Shown in pieces: positions 16,022-25,269 of a stretch of 64,000 bases of DNA (its first letter is position 1; every line of letters starts with the position of its first letter). Both the position numbers and the translations under genes were made by a program. The notes beneath the pieces were generated by a model, which saw only the letters and a list, made by a program, of their open reading frames with translations, was not told the DNA's origin and searched no databases. The DNA lies in the NCBI GenBank assembly GCA_040635515.1, contig JBEYHY010000003.1, positions 496,001 through 560,000 on the forward strand. The letters run 5' to 3'. This DNA is from Prauserella_A sp040635515. GTDB lineage: Bacteria; Actinomycetota; Actinomycetes; Mycobacteriales; Pseudonocardiaceae.

Positions 16022-18745
16022 CTACTGTGGATCTTGCGGCGCCAGCGGGGTTTGCCGCAACTGAGCCCTTGCCGTGATCCCCAGCTTCGGGAAGATCTTG
16101 TGCAGGTGGTAGCCCACCGTGCGGTGGCTGAGGTAGAGCCTGGCGCCGATTTCCTTGTTGCTGAGCCCCATTGCGGCCAGTTCGGCGACGCGCCTCTCCT
16201 GTTCGGTGAGTTCCGGGGCGGGCCAGGAGGCGGGAGTGGCCATGCCGCCACGCCGCGTGCCGCAGGCGCGGAGTTCACCGCCCGCGCGCTCGGCCCACAA
16301 CCGGGCGCCGAGGCCGGTGAACAGATTCGTCGCCATCCGCAGCGGTTCCGTGGCCTCGGTGACCCTGCGTTGCCTGCGTAGCCATTCGCCGTAGCGCAGT
16401 GACAGCCGCGCGACCTCGAACGGTGTGCTGTCCGCGGACACACTCGCGAGCGCCGAGCGGTGGAGTTTGTCGGCGAGCCCCGTGTCTCCTGCGCTTCCGG
16501 GCTCCTCTTCGGCCAGCAGGGCGGCGCAGCCGTGCAGGTGTGCCCTCACCCACCACTGCCGGTCCCGCGCCCAGTGCGTGAACCGGTTCACCATGCCGCT
16601 CGCGGTTTCGACCTCGCCCGCGCGCAGGTGTGCCTCGACGGTGTCGGAAAAGGCCAGCCGTGCGATGTGCTCGTGGCACTGTGGCAGGCCGCGCGTGCCG
16701 AGCGTCGTGAGCAACGCACACGCGGTGTCGTGCTCGCCCTTGGCGAGCGCGAGCGACCCGAGCGCCCAGGTCGCGCGTGCCGAGGCCAGCCGGTTGCCTG
16801 TCTCGTGCGCCAGGCCTTTCGCGGCGGTGGCCTGCTTTCTCGTCTCGGCGGTGTCGCCCATGATGGCGGCCAGGCTTGCCAGCAGCGCGTGGAAGTCGGC
16901 GATCCTGGGCGGCTGTCCCACGTCGGTCGCGAGCCGGAGCCCTTCCCGCGCGTGCGCCCCCGCCTCGGTCAGCTTCCCGAGCCGGATCTCCACCTCGACG
17001 AGCCAGGACAGCGGCATGGGCAGCAACGCCAGCATGCCGGTGGCGTTCAGGTCGGCGTACGCGGCGACGGCGAGGTCGTGGGTTTCCCTGACGTGCTCGC
17101 CCCGCATGGCGATCACCATCGGGAACAACCAGCGGTGGGCGCCCGACCTCGCGATGGCAGGGGGAGCCTCGTCGACGAGTTGCCACGGCCGGGGACCCGC
17201 TTCGGTCCTGTCGTCGAGTGCGGCGACGAGCCACCTGCCGTAGCGCCGGTAGGCGGGGTCGTCGTGCTCGCAGGCGATCCGTTCCGCGAGCTCGGTGGCC
17301 TCATCGAGCCTGCCCGCGTACAGGGCGGCTCCGGTCGCCATGAAGCGCAGATCCGCTGCGGCGTCCGCGCCGCCTGCCTCGCCCGCGCACCTGCGCAGGT
17401 ATCCGAGCGCGACGTCCTGCTCGCCGCTGAACAGCTCGAAAAGCGCCCTCACCGGGCGTTGTCCCGGAACGGCCCCGTCGCCGCCATCGGCGAGCAGTTG
17501 CCGCGCGAGCGCCGCCTCGCCCGATTTCCACGCGTAGTGGGCGGCGGAGGCCGACCGGCGTGCGCTGTCGGACGGTAGCGGGCTCAGCAGCGCCGACCGC
17601 CGCATCACCACCGCGGCCGAAGCCGTCCCTCCGCGCCGCTCGGCCGAGGAAGCACTGTTCTCCAGCTCCGAGGCGAGTGCTTCGTCGGGCTCGTTCGCCG
17701 CGAGCGCGCGGTGCCACATCGCCCGCGACGGCTCGCCGAGTGCGGCCCATTCCCCGGCGAGCGCCGCGTGGGCCTCGCGGAGGGCGGTCGCCCCGGAGAG
17801 TCCGTTCGCCGAACGCAGCAACGGGTGCGCGAACGTGATGTGCTCGCCGATGTCCAGCAGCGAGGCAAGGTGCTCCGAGGCCCAGACGTCGCGCGGCAGG
17901 CCGAGTCGCTCACCGGCGCGCGCGATGACGTCGGCGCGCCCCGTGTCGTCGGCGGCGACGACACGCAGCGCGGTCCTCTCGGCCGGAGGGAGAGCGGCCA
18001 GCCTTGCCCCGAAAAGGTGGTCGACGGCGGAGCCCGCGTCCAGCGCGGCCGCGCCGGGGGCGCGCGGCACGGACTCGGCCGGATTGTGCCGCGCCAGTTC
18101 GCCGAGCACGAGCGGGTTACCCCGGGCCGCCCGGATGAGGGTGGCCGTCGCCGTTTCCCCGTGCCGCCACCCGTACCCGGCCAGCAGCGCGGCGGCGGCC
18201 TCGGTACCGAGGCCGGACAGCACGAGATCGGGCAGGTCCTCGCCGTGACTCGCGAGGGTGGTCAGCAGGAAGCCGATGCCGTCATCGCCGCCTTCGACGC
18301 GGCGGCAGCAGAAGAACACGACGCGCTGGGAGGCCGCGTCCAGCTGATGGGCGTCGTCGATGGTGAACAGCACGGGCCTTCGCGCGGCAGCCGCGCGCAG
18401 CAGTGCCAGGGTGCCCGCGCACACGGCGAGGTCGGTCGTGCTCCCCCCGGCGAGGCCGAGCGCGATCCGCACGGCTTGCGCCCGCTCGCCTGGAATTCCG
18501 TCGAGCAGCGGGAGAAACGGTTCGAGGAGCTGGTGCAGACCGGCGAAGGCGAGGTCGGTTTCCGACGCGAATCCCCGGGCCCTGACGATGGTGACGCGCT
18601 GGTGGTCCGGCGTGTTCTCGCTCAGCAGAGCGCTTTTCCCGATGCCGGGTTCGCCCCGGAGCAGCAGCACGCGTCCGAGGCCGTTCTCCACGGCGGCACA
18701 CAGCTGCCGGATGTGCCGCGACTCGTCCTGCCTGCCGACCAGCAC
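16022..18745 (-). CDS. Large LuxR-family ATPase regulator (LAL type)
   Basis: The 907-residue protein opens with an AAA/NACHT-like ATPase: P-loop RGEPGIGKSALL at about residues 35-46 and Walker B VLFTIDDAHQLD near 130. A long TPR-like helical middle follows (about 350-800). The C-terminal LuxR helix-turn-helix is LTEQERRVAELAAMGLSNKE with RLYLSHRTVGYHLHKIFPKL. LAL regulators such as MalT bind an inducer and activate nearby genes. The start is a GTG. The divergent Tat-SDR gene 100 bases away is the obvious candidate target, but I saw no clear operator. Confidence 0.92.
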   Translation of the reverse strand: MLVGRQDESRHIRQLCAAVENGLGRVLLLRGEPGIGKSALLSENTPDHQRVTIVRARGFASETDLAFAGLHQLLEPFLPLLDGIPGERAQAVRIALGLAGGSTTDLAVCAGTLALLRAAAARRPVLFTIDDAHQLDAASQRVVFFCCRRVEGGDDGIGFLLTTLASHGEDLPDLVLSGLGTEAAAALLAGYGWRHGETATATLIRAARGNPLVLGELARHNPAESVPRAPGAAALDAGSAVDHLFGARLAALPPAERTALRVVAADDTGRADVIARAGERLGLPRDVWASEHLASLLDIGEHITFAHPLLRSANGLSGATALREAHAALAGEWAALGEPSRAMWHRALAANEPDEALASELENSASSAERRGGTASAAVVMRRSALLSPLPSDSARRSASAAHYAWKSGEAALARQLLADGGDGAVPGQRPVRALFELFSGEQDVALGYLRRCAGEAGGADAAADLRFMATGAALYAGRLDEATELAERIACEHDDPAYRRYGRWLVAALDDRTEAGPRPWQLVDEAPPAIARSGAHRWLFPMVIAMRGEHVRETHDLAVAAYADLNATGMLALLPMPLSWLVEVEIRLGKLTEAGAHAREGLRLATDVGQPPRIADFHALLASLAAIMGDTAETRKQATAAKGLAHETGNRLASARATWALGSLALAKGEHDTACALLTTLGTRGLPQCHEHIARLAFSDTVEAHLRAGEVETASGMVNRFTHWARDRQWWVRAHLHGCAALLAEEEPGSAGDTGLADKLHRSALASVSADSTPFEVARLSLRYGEWLRRQRRVTEATEPLRMATNLFTGLGARLWAERAGGELRACGTRRGGMATPASWPAPELTEQERRVAELAAMGLSNKEIGARLYLSHRTVGYHLHKIFPKLGITARAQLRQTPLAPQDPQ

Positions 18746-18846
18746 CCGCGGAGCCTACCTTCCGCGCACTGAGAACCCGCTGAGGTCCGGCGACCGGTCA
18801 TCGTGACGGATGCCCCGGTGCAACGGGCCGGGCGAAGCTGCACACC

Positions 18847-19833
18847 ATGAACGACGACACGAAGGACGAGGCGGCCGCGGAGGCACCCGCTGAGGAGCGA
18901 CCGGCGGAGCCGAAGAAGACCTACAGCCGCCGCAGGCTGATCACGACGGGGACGGTGGCGGCGGGCGCCGCCGCCGTCGCGGGAGCCGTTGGCGGCGTCG
19001 CGCTCGTGAGCGGAGGTCAGCCGACGCCGGTGATCGCCCCCTCCGGCGCCGCGAGGTTCACCGGCAAGGTCGTGCTCATCACGGGAGCGACCTCGGGCAT
19101 CGGAAGGGCGGCCGCGATCCGGTTCGCGCGCGAGGGCGCCAAGGTCGGATTCTGCGGACGCCGCGAGGAACTGGGCCGCGAGGTCGAAAGGGAGATCAAG
19201 GCGGACGGCGGTGAGGCGACCTACATCCGTGCCGACGTGCGTGAGGCGGCCGATGTGCGGGCCTTCGTCGACGGGATCGCCGACAAGTACGGCGGCTTGG
19301 ACGCCTGCTTCAACAACGCGGGCATCACCGTCCAAAAGCCACTGCACGAGTACACCGAGAGCGAGTGGGACGACGTGGTCGGCACGGACCTGCGAGGTGC
19401 CTTCCTTTCGCTGAAGTACGAGATCCCGCATCTCGTCGAGCGGGGAGGCGGCGTCGTGCTCGTGACGTCATCGACGGTGGGAATCTCGGCCTCCGGCAAC
19501 CAGAGCGCCTACGCCGCGGCGAAAGCGGGCGTGCTCGGGATGGTGAAATCGGCCTCGCTCGACTACGCGGCCGACGGTATCCGGATCAACGCGTTGCTAC
19601 CGGGCACCACGAACACCGATTTCGTCCGGGGGACGGCGGGCGCGCTCGGGCTTCCCGACGCGGTGTGGGACACCATGGCGAAGACGTGGGCGAAGTCCAA
19701 CGTCCCCGGAATGCGACGGATGGCGACGGCCGACGAGGTCGCGGCGTTCGCGGTCACCCTCACCTCGGCGGACTTTCCCTTCATGACCGGCTCGCAGGTT
19801 TCCCTCGCCGGCGGGATCAACGCCTACGGCTGA
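18847..19833 (+). CDS. Short-chain dehydrogenase with Tat export signal
   Basis: The 328-residue protein has a charged N-terminus, then SRRRLITTG and a hydrophobic stretch (AAAVAGAVGGVALVSG, about residues 43-58), which matches a twin-arginine signal. A complete classical SDR follows: TGATSGIG (cofactor loop), RRE after beta 2, NNAG, TSS, and the catalytic YAAAK. SDRs are normally cytosolic because they need NAD(P)H. An exported one suggests a tightly bound cofactor loaded before export, or signal-anchored membrane association. The N-terminal 35 residues before the twin Arg are unusually long and acidic. Confidence 0.87.
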   Translation: MNDDTKDEAAAEAPAEERPAEPKKTYSRRRLITTGTVAAGAAAVAGAVGGVALVSGGQPTPVIAPSGAARFTGKVVLITGATSGIGRAAAIRFAREGAKVGFCGRREELGREVEREIKADGGEATYIRADVREAADVRAFVDGIADKYGGLDACFNNAGITVQKPLHEYTESEWDDVVGTDLRGAFLSLKYEIPHLVERGGGVVLVTSSTVGISASGNQSAYAAAKAGVLGMVKSASLDYAADGIRINALLPGTTNTDFVRGTAGALGLPDAVWDTMAKTWAKSNVPGMRRMATADEVAAFAVTLTSADFPFMTGSQVSLAGGINAYG

Positions 19834-19845
19834 GCCCTCGCGCGC

Positions 19846-20106
19846 TCAGCGCCGCCAGGAAAGGCGCCTGCGCCTGATGTCGAAGATGAGGCAGATGGCG
19901 AGCAGCACGGCGGTGCCGATCAGCCAGACGTCCTCCGTCTTGTTCTCGTGGTTGCCGACCAGCATGATCAGCAACGCGAACACGGTGAACCAGCCCGCGA
20001 TCTGGGTGGCCTTCGGGAAGGTACCGTGCCAGCCCCATTTCGCCGAGGGCTCGTCGCGAGGGTCGACCTCGGTACCAGCGCGCTTCTCGACCGCCTTGCC
20101 AGCCAC
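19846..20106 (-). CDS. DUF2631 small membrane protein
   Basis: The GTG at 20106 sits four bases after AAGGAGT and yields 86 residues, starting VAGKAVEKRAGTEVDPRDEP. Two hydrophobic helices follow (AGWFTVFALLIMLVG; WLIGTAVLLAICLIFDI) with a short polar turn, then a basic tail RRRRLSWRR. DUF2631 proteins are actinobacterial, of unknown role, and sit near dxr in mycobacteria as here. Confidence 0.85.
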   Translation of the reverse strand: MAGKAVEKRAGTEVDPRDEPSAKWGWHGTFPKATQIAGWFTVFALLIMLVGNHENKTEDVWLIGTAVLLAICLIFDIRRRRLSWRR

Positions 20107-20259
20107 GATCACTCCTTGTCTCGGGATCAGCACCGTCTCCGGGTCAGCACCGCGAGGGAATGGCGATCCCTTGCCCCGCCACCTGCGGTCATGTGCTTTT
20201 CGCATGATCCCACATGCCTGTGGCGCGGGCGCGAGTGCCGTCCGCGACAATGGTCACCG

Positions 20260-21465
20260 ATGAACACACCACGCACCGTGCTCGTGCTCGGCTCGACGGG
20301 CTCGATCGGCACGCAGGCGCTCGACGTCGTGACGCGAAACCCGGACCTGTTCCGGGTCGCCGGTCTCGCGGCGGGCGGCTCCGATCCGAGGTCGCTCGCC
20401 GAGCAGGCCATCGCGCACGGGGTGGACGCGGTCGCCGTGACGAAGGCGACTGTCGTGGAGGATGTGCAGCTCGCGCTGTACGCGGAGGCGCAGAAACGCG
20501 GGTACGCGCGGGGCGAGTTCCGGTTGCCGAGGATCTTCGCGGGCAGTGACGCCGCCGCCGAATTGATCTCGGCGGTACCGGTCGACGTGGTACTCAACGG
20601 CATCCCCGGCTCGCGCGGGCTGGTGCCGACGCTGCGGGCGCTGGAGACCGGCGCCTCGCTCGCGCTGGCAAACAAGGAATCGCTCGTCGCTGGAGGGCCG
20701 CTCGTGCTGGCCGCCGCGAAACCGGGACAGCTCGTGCCCGTCGACTCCGAGCACTCCGCGCTGGCGCAGGCATTGCGCGGAGGCAGTGCCGACGAGGTCG
20801 ACCGGCTTGTGCTCACCGCGTCCGGCGGGCCGTTTCGCGGCCGCTCGCGGGAGGAGATGAGCGAGGTCACTCCCGCCGACGCGCTCGCGCACCCCACCTG
20901 GGCCATGGGGCCGCTCGTCACGATCAACTCCGCGACACTCGTCAACAAGGGCCTCGAACTCATCGAGGCGCACCTGCTGTTCGGCATTCCCTGTGACCGG
21001 ATCGACGTCGCGGTGCACCCGCAGTCGATCGTGCATTCGATGGTGACCTTCGTCGACGGCGCCACGATCGCGCAGGCAAGCCCTCCCGACATGCGGCTTC
21101 CCATCGCGCTCGCGTTGAACTGGCCGCGCCGGGTCCCGGGTGCGACGGTGCCGTGCGACTGGGCCGAGGCGTCGTCGTGGACCTTCGAACCACTCGACGA
21201 CACCGCGTTTCCCGCCGTCGAACTCGCGAGGCACACCGCGACGGCGGGTGGCTGCCTTCCCGCCGTCTTCAACGCCGCGAACGAGGAACTCGTCGGCCGT
21301 TTCCTGGCACAGAACACCCGCTTCACGTCCATCGTGGACACTGTGCAGAAGGTGGTCGAGGCCGCCGACCAGTGGCGTCGTGCACCACGCGATGTCGAGG
21401 ACGTCTTCGCCGCGGAACAATGGGCGCGCGAGCGCGCCATCGCCATCAGCACTGGAGGGAAGTAG
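20260..21465 (+). CDS. dxr: 1-deoxy-D-xylulose 5-phosphate reductoisomerase
   Basis: The ATG at 20260 gives 401 residues. The NADPH motif LVLGSTGSIGTQALDV is N-terminal, and ALANKESLVAGG, VPVDSEHSAL and LTASGGPFR supply metal and substrate contacts. TPADALAHPTWAMGPLVTIN and VHPQSIVHSMV are standard Dxr blocks. Dxr makes MEP, the first committed step of non-mevalonate isoprenoid synthesis. rip1 begins three bases after its stop, and ispG of the same pathway follows. Confidence 0.97.
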   Translation: MNTPRTVLVLGSTGSIGTQALDVVTRNPDLFRVAGLAAGGSDPRSLAEQAIAHGVDAVAVTKATVVEDVQLALYAEAQKRGYARGEFRLPRIFAGSDAAAELISAVPVDVVLNGIPGSRGLVPTLRALETGASLALANKESLVAGGPLVLAAAKPGQLVPVDSEHSALAQALRGGSADEVDRLVLTASGGPFRGRSREEMSEVTPADALAHPTWAMGPLVTINSATLVNKGLELIEAHLLFGIPCDRIDVAVHPQSIVHSMVTFVDGATIAQASPPDMRLPIALALNWPRRVPGATVPCDWAEASSWTFEPLDDTAFPAVELARHTATAGGCLPAVFNAANEELVGRFLAQNTRFTSIVDTVQKVVEAADQWRRAPRDVEDVFAAEQWARERAIAISTGGK

Positions 21466-21468
21466 CGC

Positions 21469-22674
21469 GTGCTCGTCTACATCCTGGGAGTCGTGCTCTT
21501 CGCACTCGGGATCTGCGTGTCCGTCGCGCTGCACGAGGCCGGGCACATGCTCACCGCGAAGGCCTTCGGCATGAAGGTCAGGCGGTATTTCGTCGGCTTC
21601 GGGCCCACGATCTTCTCGTTCCGCCGCGGAGAGACCGAGTACGGCCTCAAGGCCATTCCGCTCGGTGGTTTCTGCGACATCGCGGGCATGACCGCGCTCG
21701 ACGAGGTGAAGCCGGACGAGGCGCCGAGGGCGATGTACCGCTTCAAGACGTGGAAGCGGACCGTCGTGCTCGCGGCTGGATCGGTGACCCATTTCATTCT
21801 CGGGTTCATCGTGCTGTACCTGATGGCGATCACGATGGGGCTGCCGAACCTCACCAGCAAGCCGGTGGTCTCCGAGGTCTCCGAGTGCGTCAGGGGCGGT
21901 GCGACGGCGGCCGAGGTCAACGACCCGGTGTGTCAGCCGGGCGATCCCGCGCCGGCGAAGGCAGCCGGTCTGCTCGCCGGAGACGAGGTGGTCGCGGTCG
22001 GCGGCCAGAACATCACGTCGTGGAGCCAGCTTCTCGTCGCCGTCCAGAACTCCTCCGGTCCCACCGACATCACCGTGCTCAGGGACGGGCAGCGCACGAC
22101 GCTGAACGTCGACGTGCCGCAGGTGACGCGGCCGGTCCAGGGTGGAGGGACCGAGCAGGTCGGCGCCATCGGTGTCGCCCCGGCGAGCCTGCTGCCCTAC
22201 GGGCCGGTCGCAGCACTCGGCGGTACCGCGGTCTTCACCGGCGACCTGCTGTCCGAGACGTGGCAGCGGCTGCTCGAATTCCCCGAGCGGATCCCCGCCG
22301 TCGTGGAGTCGATCTTCGGCGCGGAACGTGATCCGAACACGCCGGTGAGTGTCGTCGGCGCGAGCAGGATCGGTGGCGAGGCCGTCGAGCAGGGCTTGTG
22401 GGAGGTGTTCCTGTTCCTGCTGGCCAGCCTCAACTTCTTCATCGGCATCTTCAACCTGCTGCCGCTGCTGCCGCTCGACGGCGGGCACATCGCGGTGACC
22501 TGGTACGAGCGGGTCAGGGACTGGCTGCGCAAGCTGCGGGGCAAGGTGCCGGGAGGACCGGTCGACTACTCGAAACTCAACGCGGTGACGGCGGTCATCG
22601 TCGTCATCGGCGGAGCGGTTGTACTACTCACCGTGACTGCCGATATCGTCAATCCCATTCGACTCGCGCCCTGA
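21469..22674 (+). CDS. rip1: Site-2 intramembrane metalloprotease Rip1/RseP
   Basis: The 401-residue protein carries the zinc motif HEAGH in its first transmembrane helix (about residues 21-25) and the third-ligand motif NLLPLLPLDGGH near the C-terminus. A PDZ domain lies between (AGLLAGDEVVAVGGQNITSW). Four membrane helices are visible. In mycobacteria the homologue between dxr and ispG cleaves anti-sigma factors after a first site-1 cut. The GTG start lies three bases after the dxr stop, so the genes form one operon. Confidence 0.96.
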   Translation: MLVYILGVVLFALGICVSVALHEAGHMLTAKAFGMKVRRYFVGFGPTIFSFRRGETEYGLKAIPLGGFCDIAGMTALDEVKPDEAPRAMYRFKTWKRTVVLAAGSVTHFILGFIVLYLMAITMGLPNLTSKPVVSEVSECVRGGATAAEVNDPVCQPGDPAPAKAAGLLAGDEVVAVGGQNITSWSQLLVAVQNSSGPTDITVLRDGQRTTLNVDVPQVTRPVQGGGTEQVGAIGVAPASLLPYGPVAALGGTAVFTGDLLSETWQRLLEFPERIPAVVESIFGAERDPNTPVSVVGASRIGGEAVEQGLWEVFLFLLASLNFFIGIFNLLPLLPLDGGHIAVTWYERVRDWLRKLRGKVPGGPVDYSKLNAVTAVIVVIGGAVVLLTVTADIVNPIRLAP

Positions 22675-22827
22675 CGGCGTAGCCGATCCAAGTCCGCGTG
22701 CCGTTCCGGTCATTGACGACGCTGTCATGTTGCTCACCGTAACGGCGCACCGTGTTCACCCCATTCCGCAGTAGCGCTGACGTATCGTTGGTGCTGACGC
22801 GTTCGCAGACCGTTTGCAGAGGATTCG

Positions 22828-23970
22828 ATGACCGTCGATTTGGGTTTGCCGGCCACTCCGCCCCCCGTACTCTCCGAACGCCGAAAGACCCGCCAGCTGC
22901 AGGTTGGCCAGGTCGGCGTCGGGAGCGACCATCCGATCTCCGTCCAGTCGATGACCACCACAGTCACCGCCGACATCAACGCCACCCTCCAGCAGATCGC
23001 CGAACTGACGGCCGCGGGTTGCGACATCGTCAGGGTCGCCTGCCCCAGTGCCGACGACGCCGAGGCGCTGCCCGCGATCGCGCGGAAGTCGAAGATTCCC
23101 GTCATCGCCGACATCCATTTCCAGCCGAGGTACGTCTTCGCCGCCATCGAGGCGGGGTGCGCCGCGGTTCGGGTCAATCCGGGCAATATCAAGAAGTTCG
23201 ACGACAAGGTCGCCGAGATCGCCAAAGCCGCGAGAGACCACGGCACCCCCATTCGCATCGGGGTCAACGCGGGCTCGCTCGACAAGCGCCTGATGGAGAA
23301 GTACGGCAAGGCCACTCCCGAGGCGCTTGCCGAATCCGCGCTGTGGGAGGCGTCGCTGTTCGCCGAACACGACTTCCACGACCTCAAGATCTCGGTCAAG
23401 CACAACGATCCCGTCGTGATGGTGCGGGCCTACGAGTTGCTCGCCGAGCAGTGTGACTATCCGCTGCACCTTGGTGTCACCGAGGCGGGACCGGCCTTCC
23501 AGGGCACCATCAAGTCCGCCGTCGCCTTCGGCGCGCTGCTGCGCCAGGGCATCGGCGACACGATCAGGGTGTCGCTGTCGGCTCCTCCCGTCGAGGAGGT
23601 CAAGGTCGGCACCCAGATCCTGCAGTCGCTGAACCTGCGGCCCCGCAAGCTGGAGATCGTGTCCTGCCCCTCGTGCGGAAGGGCGCAGGTCGACGTCTAC
23701 AAGCTGGCCGACGAGGTCACCGCGGGGCTGGAGGGCATGGAGGTACCGCTGCGCGTCGCGGTCATGGGCTGTGTCGTGAACGGGCCCGGCGAGGCGAGGG
23801 AAGCGGATCTCGGTGTCGCCTCGGGCAACGGAAAGGGACAGATCTTCGTCAAGGGCGAGGTGATCAAGACGGTGCCGGAGCACCAGATCGTCGAAACCCT
23901 CATCGAGGAGGCCATGCGCATCGCCGAGGAATCCGGCGAGCAGGGCGAGCCGGTCGTCACTGTCGGCTGA
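22828..23970 (+). CDS. ispG: 4-hydroxy-3-methylbut-2-en-1-yl diphosphate synthase (flavodoxin)
   Basis: The 380-residue protein has the TIM-barrel N-terminal domain (HPISVQSMTTTVTADINATL, VIADIHFQPRYVFAAIE, VRVNPGNIK) and the C-terminal 4Fe-4S domain. The latter has CPSCGRAQVD, the Cys of VMGCVVNGPGEAREAD, and a conserved Glu just after. It converts MEcPP to HMBPP in the MEP pathway. A 153-base gap separates it from rip1; TTGACG at 22713-22718 could be a -35 box, but no good -10 is spaced correctly. Confidence 0.97.
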   Translation: MTVDLGLPATPPPVLSERRKTRQLQVGQVGVGSDHPISVQSMTTTVTADINATLQQIAELTAAGCDIVRVACPSADDAEALPAIARKSKIPVIADIHFQPRYVFAAIEAGCAAVRVNPGNIKKFDDKVAEIAKAARDHGTPIRIGVNAGSLDKRLMEKYGKATPEALAESALWEASLFAEHDFHDLKISVKHNDPVVMVRAYELLAEQCDYPLHLGVTEAGPAFQGTIKSAVAFGALLRQGIGDTIRVSLSAPPVEEVKVGTQILQSLNLRPRKLEIVSCPSCGRAQVDVYKLADEVTAGLEGMEVPLRVAVMGCVVNGPGEAREADLGVASGNGKGQIFVKGEVIKTVPEHQIVETLIEEAMRIAEESGEQGEPVVTVG

Positions 23971-24010
23971 ACCGCTTGCCCGCCGAGGCGAAAGCGCACA
24001 CGCTGGGGTG

Positions 24011-24865
24011 ATGGCGGGCGACGAGTGGGCGATGCGCGAGCCGCACCCCGAGCTGCGCCGGTACGTCTCGCGCTACATCGGTTACACCCAGAGCGGCGAC
24101 CTGCCTTCCGTGCACCGCGGCCTGCCGGGCAGGCACGTCACCGTGAGCCTCAGCCTTGCCTCACCCATCCGGGTGCTCGCCCTGCCCGACGGCACGGAAA
24201 CGCGGTTGACTGTCGCCGGTCTCGTCGGCGGTATCCACGTCGGGCCCGCGTTGATCGCCCAGGAGCGGTTCCTGAGCGGAATCCAGCTCGAACTGAACCC
24301 GCTCGGCACGGCGGCCCTGCTCGGTGTCTCCTCGGCGGAACTGGCGGGCGACATCGTCGATCTCGCGGACTTCGGTTCGCCCGCGCTTGCCTCGCTGGCC
24401 GGCAGGCTCGCGGAGACGCCGACCTGGCGGGGCCGGTTCGCCGTGCTCGACGCGGTGCTCAGAGCACAGCTCGTGGAAAGGCACGGCCCGCCCGCCGAGG
24501 TCGAGTGGGCGTGGCGGCGGCTGACGGCCGCGGCGGGTGCACTCAGGGTTGCCGATCTCGCGAGCGAGGTCGGCTGGAGCCGCAGGCATTTCGGGGAACG
24601 GTTCCGGCGCGAACTGGGGCTCTCGCCGAAGCAGGCCGGTCGGGTTCTGCGCTTCGAGCGGGCGAACAGGCTGCTGCGCGGCGACAGCGCGCACGCGAGG
24701 GGAGGACTCGCCGAGCTCGCCGTGTTGTGCGGGTACTACGACCAGGCCCACCTGACCAACGAGTGGCGGGCGCTCGCCGGGTGCAGCCCCGGCGCCTGGA
24801 TCGCCGAGGAGCTCCCATTTCTGCAAGCCGGCGCAGACGGCGAGCGGCCAGACTCGGTGGCATGA
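24011..24865 (+). CDS. AraC-family transcriptional regulator
   Basis: The 284-residue protein (a GTG three bases upstream is also possible) has a sensor part beginning HPELRRYVSRYIGYTQ and containing LPGRHVTVSLSLA and GIQLELNPLGTAALLG, as in the DUF6597/AraC type. A C-terminal AraC domain follows: VADLASEVGWSRRHFGERFR, LGLSPKQAGRVLRFERA and LAVLCGYYDQAHLTNEWRAL. Its stop overlaps the next gene's start as ATGA, so it is coupled to the VOC protein, a frequent target of such regulators. Confidence 0.88.
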   Translation: MAGDEWAMREPHPELRRYVSRYIGYTQSGDLPSVHRGLPGRHVTVSLSLASPIRVLALPDGTETRLTVAGLVGGIHVGPALIAQERFLSGIQLELNPLGTAALLGVSSAELAGDIVDLADFGSPALASLAGRLAETPTWRGRFAVLDAVLRAQLVERHGPPAEVEWAWRRLTAAAGALRVADLASEVGWSRRHFGERFRRELGLSPKQAGRVLRFERANRLLRGDSAHARGGLAELAVLCGYYDQAHLTNEWRALAGCSPGAWIAEELPFLQAGADGERPDSVA

Positions 24866-25269
24866 GCAATCCAGGAGTATGGCCGTCCCTGCTGTACAGG
24901 GACGCCGAAGCCGCGCGAAAGTTTCTCACCGAGGTCTTCGGGTTCACCGAGACCCTGACCGTGCGCGCCGAGGACGGAGTCGCGATCGCGCACGGCGAGC
25001 TGGTGTGGCCGGAGGGCGGCGGGATCATGTACGGCTCGCGTTCGGAGTGCGGGCACGACCTGCCGAAGCCGGAGTCGCCACAGTGGCTCTACGTCGTCGC
25101 CGACGATCCGGACGCCGTGTACGGCCGGGCACTCGCCGCGGGTGCCACGATCGCGGAGAAGCCGTATGACACCGACTACGGTTCCCGCAACGTCGGCCTC
25201 GCCGACACCGAGGGCAACGTGTGGACCTTCGGTACCTACCGGGGGACTACCTCACCGGCGACTGATTGA
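24862..25269 (+). CDS. Single-domain VOC (glyoxalase-like) protein
   Basis: The 135-residue protein shows one glyoxalase fold: PSLLYRDAEAARKFLTEVFG, ELVWPEGGGIMYG, WLYVVADDPDAVYGRALAAG and RNVGLADTEGNVWTFGTYRG. It is translationally coupled to the AraC gene upstream, and its last 23 bases overlap the convergent SDR gene. The substrate is unknown. Confidence 0.85.
   Translation: MSNPGVWPSLLYRDAEAARKFLTEVFGFTETLTVRAEDGVAIAHGELVWPEGGGIMYGSRSECGHDLPKPESPQWLYVVADDPDAVYGRALAAGATIAEKPYDTDYGSRNVGLADTEGNVWTFGTYRGTTSPATD

Noticed and set aside
22675..22827. Promoter for ispG at TTGACG 22713
   Set aside because: No acceptable -10 box at 16-19 bases; left unannotated.
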